Shown: positions 24,759-33,599 of the stretch, one piece after another
Position numbering within the stretch: position 1 is the first letter of the stretch
How the letters are laid out: each line of letters starts with the position of its first letter
Source: Bacilli bacterium
GTDB lineage: Bacteria; Bacillota_I; Bacilli_A; ML615J-28; CAG-698
DNA: 64,000 nt
Assembly (NCBI GenBank): GCA_017617065.1
Contig: JAFZWP010000001.1
Coordinates: 1 to 64,000 of the forward strand
Reading direction: 5' to 3'
Program-made: the position numbers and the translations under genes
Notes under the pieces: generated by a model
Databases searched by the model: none
What the model saw: the letters and a program-made list of their open reading frames with translations, nothing else
Told to the model about the DNA's origin: nothing

Positions 24759-25288
24759 AACAATAATTTATTAAACCAAGATTTCTTTGTTTTAACTTCT
24801 GTAAACTTTTCAGGAATAATTCCTTTGTTTTCTAATAAGGCTTTTAATTGTGCTTTAGATATATCCCATCCTGCAAAAGAACCAGATGCAATTTTATATT
24901 GTAATACATCATCCTCATCTAAAAAGTAAGTAACCATTAAATTTTGCTTTTTAGTACCTTCAATAAACTTTTTAGAAAATTGAATATTACAGGTTAAGCG
25001 CTTAACAAAAAATTCTTCAACTGTATCAGGTATAATATTTTTAAGATCTGTTTTAACTCGTTCAATTAATTCTTTTTCTTCTGTACATAATACCATATAT
25101 CTAGCTACTGCCCAAGGTGATTTTAATTTATCTTTATATTCACTATAAATAAATAAGCCTTCTTCAGCCAATAGCTCTTCTACTATTTCTGCCGGTATTT
25201 CATCATAGTCATCAAGTTCTTTGTTTAGTTTAGCTGATAATTCTTTTTTAACTAAATCCAGAACTTTTTTGCTATCTGCTTCTGTCAT
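24746..25288 (-). CDS. Protein of unknown function, 180 residues
   Basis: Not recognised. The N-terminal half is acidic and helical (LNKELDDYDEIPAEIVEELL); the C-terminus is basic and aromatic (KKSWFNKLLFWRH), which could be a membrane- or nucleic-acid-binding tail. It begins 2 bases after the small gene at 25290. Confidence 0.62.
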   Translation of the reverse strand: MTEADSKKVLDLVKKELSAKLNKELDDYDEIPAEIVEELLAEEGLFIYSEYKDKLKSPWAVARYMVLCTEEKELIERVKTDLKNIIPDTVEEFFVKRLTCNIQFSKKFIEGTKKQNLMVTYFLDEDDVLQYKIASGSFAGWDISKAQLKALLENKGIIPEKFTEVKTKKSWFNKLLFWRH

Positions 25289-25289
25289 A

Positions 25290-25484
25290 TTATACTCTCT
25301 TTAATACTTTTTGAAATTTATGGCTATATACACCACGTGCACGGCGTTGTTTACGATTCAATTTAGTAAACAAATGTGTGCCGCCTAAATCCTTAGCTTC
25401 AGATAACTTACCTTCTGAATCAAATTTCATACCTAATAAACTACCCAAGCTTTTTGCTTCAACCAATTCTTTTTCTTCAGTCAT
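25290..25484 (-). CDS. Small basic-tailed protein, 64 residues
   Basis: Not recognised. The C-terminus LNRKQRRARGVYSHKFQKV is strongly basic and resembles short RNA- or DNA-binding tails. It has a strong AAAGGAG site and heads a three-gene minus-strand operon from the promoter at 25502. Confidence 0.6.
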   Translation of the reverse strand: MTEEKELVEAKSLGSLLGMKFDSEGKLSEAKDLGGTHLFTKLNRKQRRARGVYSHKFQKVLKRV

Positions 25485-25501
25485 AAAATACTCCTTTTGT
25501 A

Positions 25502-25514
25502 CTTTATATAGAAC
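25502..25514 (-). promoter_or_regulatory. Phage-type promoter motif
   Basis: Minus strand GTTCTATATAAAG, 18 bases before the start at 25484. Confidence 0.5.
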
Positions 25515-25523
25515 AATATAAAA

Positions 25524-26237
25524 TTAATCTTCTTCAGAAGTATTTTTCCATTTTTGAGCAGCGTATTTTCTATAACCTGCTAATAATTCGTTAGTTTCTT
25601 GTTGTGGTGTTCTATGTGGTACTTTTTCAGCTTTTAATAAACTAGGGCGATTATTCATAGCCCACCACTTAGCCACTTTTTTTAGCTCTTTATATTTCCA
25701 AGTAGCTGCTTTAGTACGCTCTTTTTCTGGAAGATTACCCAAATACTCATCAATTAACTTAAAATAAATATCAGCATTAGTAATGCCTTGCTTATAAGCA
25801 TCAAGATCCGGCGTTTCTTCAATAATTGGTCTAATAACCGGCTTTTCTAATTCACGTTGCTCTTGTAAATAAGAATTTAATTCCAATTCTTCGCGAATTT
25901 TGTTTTGTTCTAACCGATTTTTATGATCTTTTAAAATTTCTTTATTAAGATCATTCAATTCTGAAGGATCAATTTTTTTATTTATAATGCCTGCAATGAC
26001 TTTATCTAATAACTTTTTGGTATGCGTTGGTTTACCATTTTCATCATGAAATAATTCATAATTACCATCATAATATACAAAATGATGGCGTATATAATCT
26101 ACTTTTTGGAAAAAATGTAAACTAGGATCATCTATGATGTCCCAAATTGAGCTTACTTTACGTTTTTTAATTTGTTTTAAATTTTCCTGATACTTATGTA
26201 TCGCACGTGCTTTGAAGCTACCTTTACTTCTATGCAT
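25524..26237 (-). CDS. Helical charged protein of unknown function, 237 residues
   Basis: Not recognised. The N-terminus is basic (HRSKGSFKARAIHKYQ), the centre is a long Lys/Glu helix likely to form a coiled coil (LNKEILKDHKNRLEQNKIRE), and the C-terminus is YRKYAAQKWKNTSEED. It is 2 bases after the gene at 26240; both belong to an operon with the ligase gene upstream. Confidence 0.62.
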   Translation of the reverse strand: MHRSKGSFKARAIHKYQENLKQIKKRKVSSIWDIIDDPSLHFFQKVDYIRHHFVYYDGNYELFHDENGKPTHTKKLLDKVIAGIINKKIDPSELNDLNKEILKDHKNRLEQNKIREELELNSYLQEQRELEKPVIRPIIEETPDLDAYKQGITNADIYFKLIDEYLGNLPEKERTKAATWKYKELKKVAKWWAMNNRPSLLKAEKVPHRTPQQETNELLAGYRKYAAQKWKNTSEED

Positions 26238-26239
26238 GG

Positions 26240-26620
26240 TTATTCCTTTTTTGCCTCCATAATTTGTCTTATTGTTATTTCATAGTCACCTTGATTTAAT
26301 TTTAACAAGGTATCCCATTCAGCTGCTTGTTCAGGCAAGCTTGCTTTAAATGCTTCAAATAAAGCTTTTTCAATACTCAAAACATTTTTTAAATTTGTTA
26401 CTTTAACACCATCTTGATCATATTCAAAATCACTATAGTATAATGTACCATCTACACCATTCCAAACATATGCATTAGTACTATCATTATTTGCAACCAC
26501 AGAAATTTGACCTGGTACTAATTTACCCATAGCCTCAGCTGCTTCAAGATCTCCTAATGAAGAATAAACATTTACTTCTGGCATATTGTTTGTACTCAAA
26601 TCTAAATCTATAGATGTCAT
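26240..26620 (-). CDS. Protein of unknown function, 126 residues, paralogue of next gene
   Basis: Not recognised. The C-terminal 30 residues (DTLLKLNQGDYEITIRQIME) align with the end of the protein at 26617 (KTLLKINKDDYKLTVLQIE), showing an internal duplication in this operon. The N-terminal part (YVWNGVDGTLYYSDFEY) looks like a beta-sheet module. Confidence 0.6.
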   Translation of the reverse strand: MTSIDLDLSTNNMPEVNVYSSLGDLEAAEAMGKLVPGQISVVANNDSTNAYVWNGVDGTLYYSDFEYDQDGVKVTNLKNVLSIEKALFEAFKASLPEQAAEWDTLLKLNQGDYEITIRQIMEAKKE

Positions 26621-26925
26621 ATCTCTTCTCCACTTGTTTCTATTTGTAGTACTGTTAATTTATAATCATCTTTATTTATTTTAAGTAAAGTTTTATATTT
26701 TTCTGCTAAATCTGAAGATACATTATTTATTATCGCCTTATATAATAAATAATAACAATCATCTACTTTATTTAAATTAATTTGTTTACTAGTAGTTGAT
26801 CTTAACCATGGATTATTTTCAGGTTCCAAACTAACAGTATATATTGGACGCGCATCATCATTTATTAAAATAGTAGAAGTTTCTGAAATTGCAGATTTAA
26901 TAAATGGTTGTGGTGGAATTGCCAT
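26617..26925 (-). CDS. Protein of unknown function, 102 residues, paralogue of previous gene
   Basis: Not recognised. Shares its C-terminal motif with the gene at 26240 and overlaps it by 4 bases. It starts 2 bases after the DNA ligase stop codon with a GGAG site inside the ligase 3' end, so it is translated with the ligase. Confidence 0.6.
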   Translation of the reverse strand: MAIPPQPFIKSAISETSTILINDDARPIYTVSLEPENNPWLRSTTSKQINLNKVDDCYYLLYKAIINNVSSDLAEKYKTLLKINKDDYKLTVLQIETSGEEI

Positions 26926-26927
26926 AA

Positions 26928-28817
26928 TTATTCTCCTTTAAAATATTCCTTTGCTTCTTCTAATGATAATACTTTACATCCTTGTTCTTTTGCTTTTACT
27001 ATTTTACTTGAAATACCATTCGGATCTTTTGCAACCAAAATATTTACTTTTTTATTAAAAGTTTCAGTTACTACAGCTCCATTATCTTCTAAGTATTTAG
27101 TAAATTCTTTATCTCTTATACCAGTAAAACATACAACATAATTACTTAAAAGTAAAGCCATATTTTTCTGATTTTCTTTAAATGTATATCCGAAAGATTT
27201 AAATAAACTTTTATATGTTAACCAAGTTAAGAAATTTTCATTATATTGCTTCATTCTATTAGGTCCAAAATTTTCAATTTCTTCGCCCAATGGAGTAAGT
27301 TGATTATATTTCTGTTCAATCTGAGATAACAATGTTTCACCAAGTCCTGGACCAAATGCTCCACAAGCATCAGCAAGCTTAGATTCTGTAATATTATCTT
27401 TAATCTTTTGAATACTATTATATAATTTGCTACCATTAATACCCAAAGCCATTACAAAAGTTCCTTCTTCAAATCCCAATAAAAATATAGGATTTTCGAG
27501 GATAGGATTCATATCTAAGAGTGTTTTCATATAAGCTTCACCTGCATAATCCAGATTTAAGGTTTCTGCAAAGTGTAATAATCTTTGAATCATTACTTCT
27601 TTTGTATTTTTATCTTGCAAATATAAATTTACACCATCTTGATATGTATTATCTGGTATATTAAAATCGACAGAAGGTGTTAATACTTCTTCAAGGTAAG
27701 GAATAACTAATCCCGCGCGTTTAATTTTAACTCTAGATCCAATACCACATTGTTTATCTACTAAATTTTGATAATTATGACCAGTTACATTAGATATAGT
27801 AGAACCACATAATTCAATTGGTTCGATATTTAGTACTGGAGTTAATTTACCATCTTTTGAAGCTTGCCAAGTAATATTATTAACTACTGATTCGGCAATA
27901 TTATCATAAATACCAATTTTAAATTTGCGACTACATTTAGGATTAATAGTACCAGATACAAAACCTTCTTCTGGATTATCTACTTGTGTTAAAATAATAC
28001 CATCTATTTCATATTTGGATATAAACAAGAATTCTTTTACTTGTTCAATTAATTCTTCTTCTGTAGTAGTATCATCTATTTCAAAATTCCAAGGTGTTTC
28101 AAATCCAAGCTCATCTAAATAATCATCTATATCTAATCCTTTACCTTTTGAACTCCAATAAGCTACAAAATGAGCATGTTTAAATACAGCTTGATTACTT
28201 TTTTTTCTATTTAAAGCACCTGCAATTGTATTACGCCCATTTTTTTGTTCTTTACCTTCTATTTCTGCTACTTCTTTTAACATATCAGGTATTTCATCTT
28301 TAGGACATAACAATTCACCACGAACAACTAATGTATCCATATTTGTTATAGTTTGTGGTATGTTAGATATAAAAGGAATATGTCTCATAATATCTTTTCC
28401 TTTTATACCTCTACCTCTTGTTGCGGCAGAAAATAATTTACCTTCTTGATATGTAAGAATTATAGAACAACCATCTAATTTTTCACTTAATAAAAACAAA
28501 TGATGACCTACTTTCCATTTATCCCAATCACCTGTTTTTAATTCTTCCATACTTCCCATTGGCTCACTATGAATGATTTCTTTACCATATCCACTATTTT
28601 CAGCTTGTAACTCTTTAAAGAATTTATCATCTGGCCATTTCTTTTTAGCTTCAGCATATATAATATCATATACACTATCTACTAAACGGTTTTCTGTTAA
28701 TTCTAAACCTAAAATTTTATTAACTTCTGCTAAATCTTCTTGACATAATACATATACCCCACCTTCCGAGTAGGCAAGATTAGCACTTTTAATAATGTTT
28801 TTAATTTTATAATTCAT
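26928..28817 (-). CDS. ligA: NAD+-dependent DNA ligase with BRCT domain
   Basis: Seals nicks using NAD+. The adenylation lysine is in SEKLDGCSI (KxDG), followed by RGRGIKGKDIMRHI and VRGELL. The OB-fold part includes GSRVKIKRAGLVIPYLEE, helix-hairpin-helix repeats follow, and a C-terminal BRCT domain spans VVCFTGIRDKEFTKYLEDNG to the end. The four-cysteine zinc finger of bacterial LigA is not evident. I prefer ATG 28817 (629 residues) because ATG 28865 would overlap the upstream gene by 59 bases; this choice is uncertain. Confidence 0.88.
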   Translation of the reverse strand: MNYKIKNIIKSANLAYSEGGVYVLCQEDLAEVNKILGLELTENRLVDSVYDIIYAEAKKKWPDDKFFKELQAENSGYGKEIIHSEPMGSMEELKTGDWDKWKVGHHLFLLSEKLDGCSIILTYQEGKLFSAATRGRGIKGKDIMRHIPFISNIPQTITNMDTLVVRGELLCPKDEIPDMLKEVAEIEGKEQKNGRNTIAGALNRKKSNQAVFKHAHFVAYWSSKGKGLDIDDYLDELGFETPWNFEIDDTTTEEELIEQVKEFLFISKYEIDGIILTQVDNPEEGFVSGTINPKCSRKFKIGIYDNIAESVVNNITWQASKDGKLTPVLNIEPIELCGSTISNVTGHNYQNLVDKQCGIGSRVKIKRAGLVIPYLEEVLTPSVDFNIPDNTYQDGVNLYLQDKNTKEVMIQRLLHFAETLNLDYAGEAYMKTLLDMNPILENPIFLLGFEEGTFVMALGINGSKLYNSIQKIKDNITESKLADACGAFGPGLGETLLSQIEQKYNQLTPLGEEIENFGPNRMKQYNENFLTWLTYKSLFKSFGYTFKENQKNMALLLSNYVVCFTGIRDKEFTKYLEDNGAVVTETFNKKVNILVAKDPNGISSKIVKAKEQGCKVLSLEEAKEYFKGE

Positions 28818-29064
28818 TTGGTTTATCTTTACACATATTTTCTGTAGAATGACACATGATTTCATTCCAGTTTTCTATAGCATTTTTAGTTGTAGTACCA
28901 ATAAATTCATATGGATCATATTTATCACATTCTGGATTACTACATTTGGCATAATATAATCCCATGATTTTATTTACTTCTGGATAAAATATACCGCGTT
29001 TTCTTTTACATGCTTTACAAGGGCATGCACCTCTTTCATCTTTAATTATTTCTTCTTTTGCCAT
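28807..29064 (-). CDS. Zinc-ribbon protein resembling Lar restriction-alleviation proteins
   Basis: 85 residues. Two cysteine pairs, CPCKACKRKRG and CSNPECDKYD, are followed by GTTTKNAIENWNEIM. The end of this pattern (T-x-x-x-A-I-x-x-W-N) is typical of Lar-type proteins, which dampen host type I restriction. The family match is by pattern only; other phage zinc ribbons share it. It overlaps the ligase start. Confidence 0.6.
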   Translation of the reverse strand: MAKEEIIKDERGACPCKACKRKRGIFYPEVNKIMGLYYAKCSNPECDKYDPYEFIGTTTKNAIENWNEIMCHSTENMCKDKPNEL

Positions 29065-29093
29065 ATTCCATTCTCTTTTTGTTATATGACTAT

Positions 29094-29125
29094 ATTATAG
29101 AATAAAATAAATATTTAGTAAAACC
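29094..29125 (-). promoter_or_regulatory. Sigma70-like promoter for the ligase operon
   Basis: Minus strand GGTTTTACT, 17 bases, TATAAT, 30 bases before the start at 29064. Confidence 0.7.
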
Positions 29126-29157
29126 AAAAATATTTTATTTACTATTTAATTTAAATA

Positions 29158-29169
29158 GTTCTATATCAT
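29158..29169 (+). promoter_or_regulatory. Promoter motif abutting a start codon
   Basis: GTTCTATATCAT is directly followed by the ATG at 29170; there is no room for a ribosome binding site. Confidence 0.5.
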
Positions 29170-29499
29170 ATGAGAGATTATATTTACATTATTTCAAATG
29201 ATTTAGGATATATAAAAGTAGGAGTTTCTAATAACCCAGAACGGCGTGTTAAACAACTTCAGACTGGTAATGAGCATAAGCTTACTTTATTATTTAAAGA
29301 AGAATTTAATTGTACTAGAAAACATTTATTAAGTATAGAAAAAGATTTGCATAAGCAATTACGTAGTATGTCTACGAGATGTGTGGGTGAATGGTTTTTT
29401 CTTGATAAATATAAAATGGATTCTATAAAAAACACAATCATTTTCTATAGAATCCGGTATGAAGATGATACTTTAGCTTTTAGAAAGCCTTTTAGATAA
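29170..29499 (+). CDS. T5orf172/GIY-YIG-like nuclease-domain protein
   Basis: 109 residues. YIYIISNDLGYIKVGVSNNP and ERRVKQLQTGNEHKLTLLFKE match the T5orf172/MUG113 branch of the GIY-YIG superfamily, with the Y-I-Y...K-V-G core and the R-x-x-Q-L-Q-T-G-N turn. A late GEWFFL supplies the usual Glu region. It is the only plus-strand gene in a long minus-strand block and appears to be transcribed as a leaderless mRNA, which fits a selfish homing-nuclease insertion. Confidence 0.75.
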   Translation: MRDYIYIISNDLGYIKVGVSNNPERRVKQLQTGNEHKLTLLFKEEFNCTRKHLLSIEKDLHKQLRSMSTRCVGEWFFLDKYKMDSIKNTIIFYRIRYEDDTLAFRKPFR

Positions 29500-29501
29500 T
29501 A

Positions 29502-30155
29502 TTACCACCACAATTCTTGGAAATGTTCTCCAAATAATTTTAAACCATCTTTTCTGAGCTTATATGAGATATCATTACTTGAAAATTTACAAGTTACATC
29601 ATATTTTCTATAATCAACTATTGATTCCCACAATTCTTTCTTTTCTTTTGGTGTCTTTAACCTATTCAATTTTTTATTTAATGCTTTTGCTTCTTCATCA
29701 AATTTCTTAGTCCAATTTTCCCAATCATCATTTTCATCGGCTATATCTTGGAAAGCATCATACATAGTCGTTAAATCCCGATGCCATAATTCTTCTGCTA
29801 TTTTATATGCTTTTTCTCTTACTTTTTTATTTTCAAATCTGTAATGATAAGCATCATATTTATAACCTTTAGCTAGTAATTGATTTTTGGCAATATCATG
29901 ACAATAATTTGCGCATATATGATGATATTCGAATTCTTTAATAAACATTTTTAATCTTGGTGCAATCAATTTAGCCAAAGAATAATCCATTGACCAGGTT
30001 TCAGTTTCATCAAAGCCTAATTTCATACGATCACGTAAAGTTCTCCAATAGAATCGTGTAAAAATAGTACGACCATTATAACTAGGTATTAATCTATAAA
30101 TACCTTTATGATATATATAATACCAAATATTTTCAAATAGTTCTTTAATCTTCAT
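29502..30155 (-). CDS. Conserved phage protein of unknown function, 217 residues
   Basis: The segment RDRMKLGFDETETWSMDYSL with AKLIAPRLKMF resembles a recurrent hypothetical protein of large phages (G-x-D-x-x-T-W-x-x-D pattern). No catalytic motif is recognised. Trp- and Lys-rich, helical, soluble. It overlaps the upstream gene by 11 bases and has an AAAGGAG site. Confidence 0.65.
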   Translation of the reverse strand: MKIKELFENIWYYIYHKGIYRLIPSYNGRTIFTRFYWRTLRDRMKLGFDETETWSMDYSLAKLIAPRLKMFIKEFEYHHICANYCHDIAKNQLLAKGYKYDAYHYRFENKKVREKAYKIAEELWHRDLTTMYDAFQDIADENDDWENWTKKFDEEAKALNKKLNRLKTPKEKKELWESIVDYRKYDVTCKFSSNDISYKLRKDGLKLFGEHFQELWW

Positions 30156-30966
30156 TGCAAGCTCCTTTTATTGATTGATAATAAGATTCTTCATAATCTG
30201 ATCTACTTAATAGAACAGTTTTTAATTTGCCTCCAATTACATAACCCATAACATTCCAATTATTTAATATAGTTAAAGATTTCCAAATACAATTACCTAC
30301 TGTAATATCTGGTGTAATTATTAAATCTGGAATAGCAAATTCATTAATATCTTTATCTTTATTTTTTAATACCCAAGCTTTTGGATCAAAGCATTCATCT
30401 AATTGCTTGATTTTAGTATATTCAAACTTAACTTTAATTGCAGCATCATAACCTGGTACATTTGAATTATCAGCTGCTAAAACAATAGCAATATTAGCAT
30501 CTTGCTTATTTATATATTTCTTAGCATTATCAATTATATTATATAATACTGTTTCATCTTCAAGCTGTTTTGTATTTAATGCACCATCTGATAAATAAAA
30601 ACTTTTACCATCTTTACTCACTAATTTAGCTATGTGTGATAAAAAGATACTTTGATTATGAAGTGGATCAAATGACTTTTCGAGTTTAATTAAAATACGT
30701 AAAAAATCTTTTGTATGAATATCACCTTTTAAAATAACCCATTCATTAACTAATTCATCATGCTTTGTTGTATTAATAAACATATTACAAAAATCTTCAT
30801 TTGATAAAGCTGCATTTTCTAAATGCATTTCTTCATTAACTCTTTTATGTACTTTGTTATAAATTTCATAATTTACATAATGATGAATAATGTTATCTTC
30901 TACGCATTTATTTAAAACACGTATAAGTTTATCATTTAAATCACCAATAACTAAAACTGCTTTCAT
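30145..30966 (-). CDS. Phosphate acetyl/butyryltransferase-like protein
   Basis: 273 residues. The C-terminal half follows phosphotransacetylase/phosphate-butyryltransferase: NIAIVLAADNSNVPGYD, then DLIITPDITVGNCIWKSL and MGYVIGGKLKTVLLSRSDYEE, which align with the family's PDI-x-x-GN-x-x-x-K and G-G-x-x-P-V-x-x-x-S-R motifs. The N-terminal half is divergent. An enzyme linking acyl-CoA and acyl-phosphate would be unusual in a phage; an acyl carrier protein is encoded at 36778. Function is a guess until structure is modelled. Confidence 0.55.
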   Translation of the reverse strand: MKAVLVIGDLNDKLIRVLNKCVEDNIIHHYVNYEIYNKVHKRVNEEMHLENAALSNEDFCNMFINTTKHDELVNEWVILKGDIHTKDFLRILIKLEKSFDPLHNQSIFLSHIAKLVSKDGKSFYLSDGALNTKQLEDETVLYNIIDNAKKYINKQDANIAIVLAADNSNVPGYDAAIKVKFEYTKIKQLDECFDPKAWVLKNKDKDINEFAIPDLIITPDITVGNCIWKSLTILNNWNVMGYVIGGKLKTVLLSRSDYEESYYQSIKGACNED

Positions 30967-30988
30967 AAAATCTCCTTTTGTACTAATA

Positions 30989-31222
30989 TTATTTACTTCT
31001 GTAATTTAAAGTATCATTTCTTACCTTATTAATACTATCCATATACATTTCGTGTTTTACTTTAGCTTCATCATATTTCATATTAACCATTTTACAACCT
31101 TTAACTGCCATAGTCGCTATAGCTGCTAAAATAATGACCCATAAACAACCATTAACAGGTAATGTTGGACTAATTTGAACTTTCTTTTGAGGTTGTTGTT
31201 TATTATCTTGATTCTCTTTCAT
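30989..31222 (-). CDS. Single-pass membrane protein, 77 residues
   Basis: Not recognised. A Gln/Lys-rich N-terminus, one transmembrane helix (CLWVIILAAIATMAVKGC) and a charged C-terminal helix. It overlaps the upstream gene by 20 bases. Confidence 0.55.
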   Translation of the reverse strand: MKENQDNKQQPQKKVQISPTLPVNGCLWVIILAAIATMAVKGCKMVNMKYDEAKVKHEMYMDSINKVRNDTLNYRSK

Positions 31223-31517
31223 TTTTAAACCTTATTCCAGTTGCTTCTAATATTTTTCTTTTTAATTTAGAAAAATCCAGACTAGATGAGTACATCGAAC
31301 TCCATTTAACACAACTACCGAATTCGTTTACTTTTTTTGGCTCATTCCATAATAAATCCCAAAAATTACCATTTAAACAAACTAAATATTTTTCATCTTT
31401 TAATGCACAGAATTTACAAAAATCACACCATTGTAATTCATAAGGATTAGATGGGTAATCTGAATAAGTTAAATTACTAACGTATCCATCTTCACCTCTG
31501 GGTTTTTCTTCATACAT
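31203..31517 (-). CDS. Cysteine-rich protein of unknown function, 104 residues
   Basis: Not recognised. WCDFCKFCALKDEKYLVC and a later GSCVKW give five cysteines in a pattern suited to binding zinc or an Fe-S cluster. It has an AAGGA site. Confidence 0.58.
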   Translation of the reverse strand: MYEEKPRGEDGYVSNLTYSDYPSNPYELQWCDFCKFCALKDEKYLVCLNGNFWDLLWNEPKKVNEFGSCVKWSSMYSSSLDFSKLKRKILEATGIRFKNERESR

Positions 31518-31518
31518 T

Positions 31519-32028
31519 TTAGTCTTCCTTTGGTTTTGGATACCATTTCCAGCCAGTCAATTTCCTTATTTTACGCAATTCTTTAGAAGCTAATTTCTTT
31601 CCACCTCTTAAATAACCTCTATGCCATTCCATTAAAGCTTCTATAGTCTTTTGTGGATCCATTTTTTCAGTAAATGTTAATTCCAAATAAAGTGCTATCA
31701 TTTCACAATCAAATTCTTCATCATCTGCACAAGCAAATCCAAAAAAGTCATTTGCATTAATACACATGTCTGTACAATAATCTAATAATATTTTAATATT
31801 TGGATTACAATTTTTTAAATAGCGTTCGATATGAGGAAATATCATCATTTTAGCATTATCAAATGATTTTCCGCAATGAGGACAAGTATTTGTATACATA
31901 CTACCCCATTTATCTATATTACAAGGTACATAAAATTTTTCTTGCTTTGTAATTACTTTATGGCAATCTGGACATAAATAATCAAGACTTGCTAATGTAT
32001 ATTTAATTTTTGATACTTTCTTTTTCAT
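31519..32028 (-). CDS. Zinc-ribbon protein of unknown function, 169 residues
   Basis: Not assigned. The N-terminus carries a four-cysteine zinc ribbon (YLCPDCHKV and NTCPHCGKSF). The rest is helical with an acidic middle and the basic end LRKIRKLTGWKWYPK. It has a strong AAAGGAGG site. Confidence 0.6.
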   Translation of the reverse strand: MKKKVSKIKYTLASLDYLCPDCHKVITKQEKFYVPCNIDKWGSMYTNTCPHCGKSFDNAKMMIFPHIERYLKNCNPNIKILLDYCTDMCINANDFFGFACADDEEFDCEMIALYLELTFTEKMDPQKTIEALMEWHRGYLRGGKKLASKELRKIRKLTGWKWYPKPKED

Positions 32029-32039
32029 TTAACCCTCCT

Positions 32040-33062
32040 TTAAATATCTAATATACAATTTATATTAAACGGTGTTTCTTGTATATGCTCATACCAAGCC
32101 AAATAACCCATAGGATTACATATTAGCTGAATATGACCTAACTTATTAAAAAATCTACTATGTACATGACCACAATGATAATATTTAATATTCTTAAATT
32201 GTTTAAGCCAATTATCATGATTAGACATAAATGCAGCATTTAATGGATCATCTTTATATTTTTTACTTTCACACTTTTTAGTAAAAGGATGATGTGTCAT
32301 AAGAATAATTGTTGCATTAGGATTCTTGGCAATAATTTCTTTATAACATTTTTTAATTGCTTTTAATGATTCTTTATGCATTTCATATGTATAGCTAGGA
32401 TACATGGGTGTTATTTTACCATCTTCATCACGCCAATAACCATACCGATAATCATTCATATAATTTATTGCATTTTTCATTCTACGCCCACGATATGAAT
32501 CTTTATTACCCATATCTAATTCATCATATTCTTTTGCAGGATCATCCGGTAAACTCATTCCACAAAAATGTACTTCTTGTATACCTCTATCAAATTCAGT
32601 ACCTTTACCGAATACTTTACCAGTATCTATAAATTTATTTTTTTCTTGATAAGCTTTTTCAGCATTTATTTCTTTAATATATTGAGCTTTTGTTTGATGG
32701 CCATATAAGAAATCAGTCCAACCGATACAACCAATAACAGCTATATCATCGTTTAACCAGATGTAATCATTTTCTAAGAATTTCCATTGACCAGTAAATT
32801 CTTTTTTATAATCATCAAGCAATTCTGGAAATGGTTTAGCCTTAGCATGATAGGTAATATGATTACCACCAATGAAAACTACTTTTTCATCTTTAAAATA
32901 GGTATTTAAAAAATTCTTAGCTTCTTCTATATCTGCATCCATATCACCGGCTACCAAAGTGACATCAGCTTTTTCTTTTTTATGCATGATATCAACAAAA
33001 TTGGTAGCCTCATATGTCATATTTAATGCAGCATGAATATCACTAATAAATCTTATCTTCAT
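32040..33062 (-). CDS. Calcineurin-like metallophosphoesterase
   Basis: 340 residues. The five metal-binding blocks are in order: ISDIHAALN, LVAGDMDAD, IGGNHITYH, LMTHHPFT and YHCGHVHSRFF. Such enzymes hydrolyse phosphomonoesters or diesters; in phages they include DNA- or tRNA-repair phosphatases and nucleotide phosphodiesterases. Substrate unknown. It overlaps the upstream small gene by 4 bases. Confidence 0.88.
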   Translation of the reverse strand: MKIRFISDIHAALNMTYEATNFVDIMHKKEKADVTLVAGDMDADIEEAKNFLNTYFKDEKVVFIGGNHITYHAKAKPFPELLDDYKKEFTGQWKFLENDYIWLNDDIAVIGCIGWTDFLYGHQTKAQYIKEINAEKAYQEKNKFIDTGKVFGKGTEFDRGIQEVHFCGMSLPDDPAKEYDELDMGNKDSYRGRRMKNAINYMNDYRYGYWRDEDGKITPMYPSYTYEMHKESLKAIKKCYKEIIAKNPNATIILMTHHPFTKKCESKKYKDDPLNAAFMSNHDNWLKQFKNIKYYHCGHVHSRFFNKLGHIQLICNPMGYLAWYEHIQETPFNINCILDI

Positions 33063-33223
33063 ATTAAATCTCTACATATTAATGCTTGTTTTATTTCTAT
33101 CTTAGTGATTTCTTTATCTTTGCTCATAATTTCATAGATTTTATTAATAATTTCATCAGTGGATAAATCTTCTTTATCCGAAATCATTTCAAATAATCTA
33201 TGAATTTCACCAACATATCTCAT
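33059..33223 (-). CDS. Small acidic helical protein, 54 residues
   Basis: Not recognised. I prefer ATG 33223 (GGATATTAAA upstream, just after the lipoprotein stop at 33225); an upstream ATG at 33244 would overlap the lipoprotein by 20 bases. Confidence 0.55.
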   Translation of the reverse strand: MRYVGEIHRLFEMISDKEDLSTDEIINKIYEIMSKDKEITKIEIKQALICRDLI

Positions 33224-33224
33224 T

Positions 33225-33485
33225 TTAATATCCATAAGTACCATAAACTGCTTGACTTAAATTTACTGGGCGATATGGACGATATTCATTATATCCATAT
33301 TGCATTTGTGCAGTATTTTTTGGGTATACTGTTTCGTGCCACACTTGTTGCGGTGCAGAACATCTAAATGAATCATAATATTCATAACACACACGTGGAC
33401 CAGTTGCTTGGTATACATTATGATTATATGGAGCTTGGCATGCAGTTAAGCATAACAAAGCAGCTATCAATGCTAGTTTTTTCAT
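33225..33485 (-). CDS. Small lipoprotein
   Basis: 86 residues. A classical lipoprotein signal: MKKLALIAALLCLTAC, with lipobox LTAC cleaved before Cys16. The mature part is Tyr-rich (NHNVYQATGPRVCYEYY; YGYNEYRPYRPVN). The signal is of the Gram-negative type. Phage lipoproteins of this size often act in superinfection exclusion or lysis, which is inference here. Confidence 0.78.
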   Translation of the reverse strand: MKKLALIAALLCLTACQAPYNHNVYQATGPRVCYEYYDSFRCSAPQQVWHETVYPKNTAQMQYGYNEYRPYRPVNLSQAVYGTYGY

Positions 33486-33509
33486 TTTTAACTCCTTTAT
33501 CTGATTAGC

Positions 33510-33541
33510 ATTATAATATATAGAATTTTAAAAATAAAACC
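33510..33541 (-). promoter_or_regulatory. Sigma70-like promoter for the lipoprotein operon
   Basis: Minus strand GGTTTTATT, 17 bases, TATAAT. The phage-type TTCTATAT motif lies inside the spacer, so both promoter types overlap here. Confidence 0.7.
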
Positions 33542-33571
33542 AAAAATTTTGAGATTTATTTAGATTGGAAT

Positions 33572-33598
33572 AAAAAAGGTTATTATTTAATAATAACC
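33572..33598 (-). terminator. Rho-independent terminator
   Basis: A 9-10 bp stem (GGTTATTAT with ATAATAACC) runs into a T-run on the minus strand; it closes the unit ending at 33600. Confidence 0.85.
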
Positions 33599-33599
33599 C

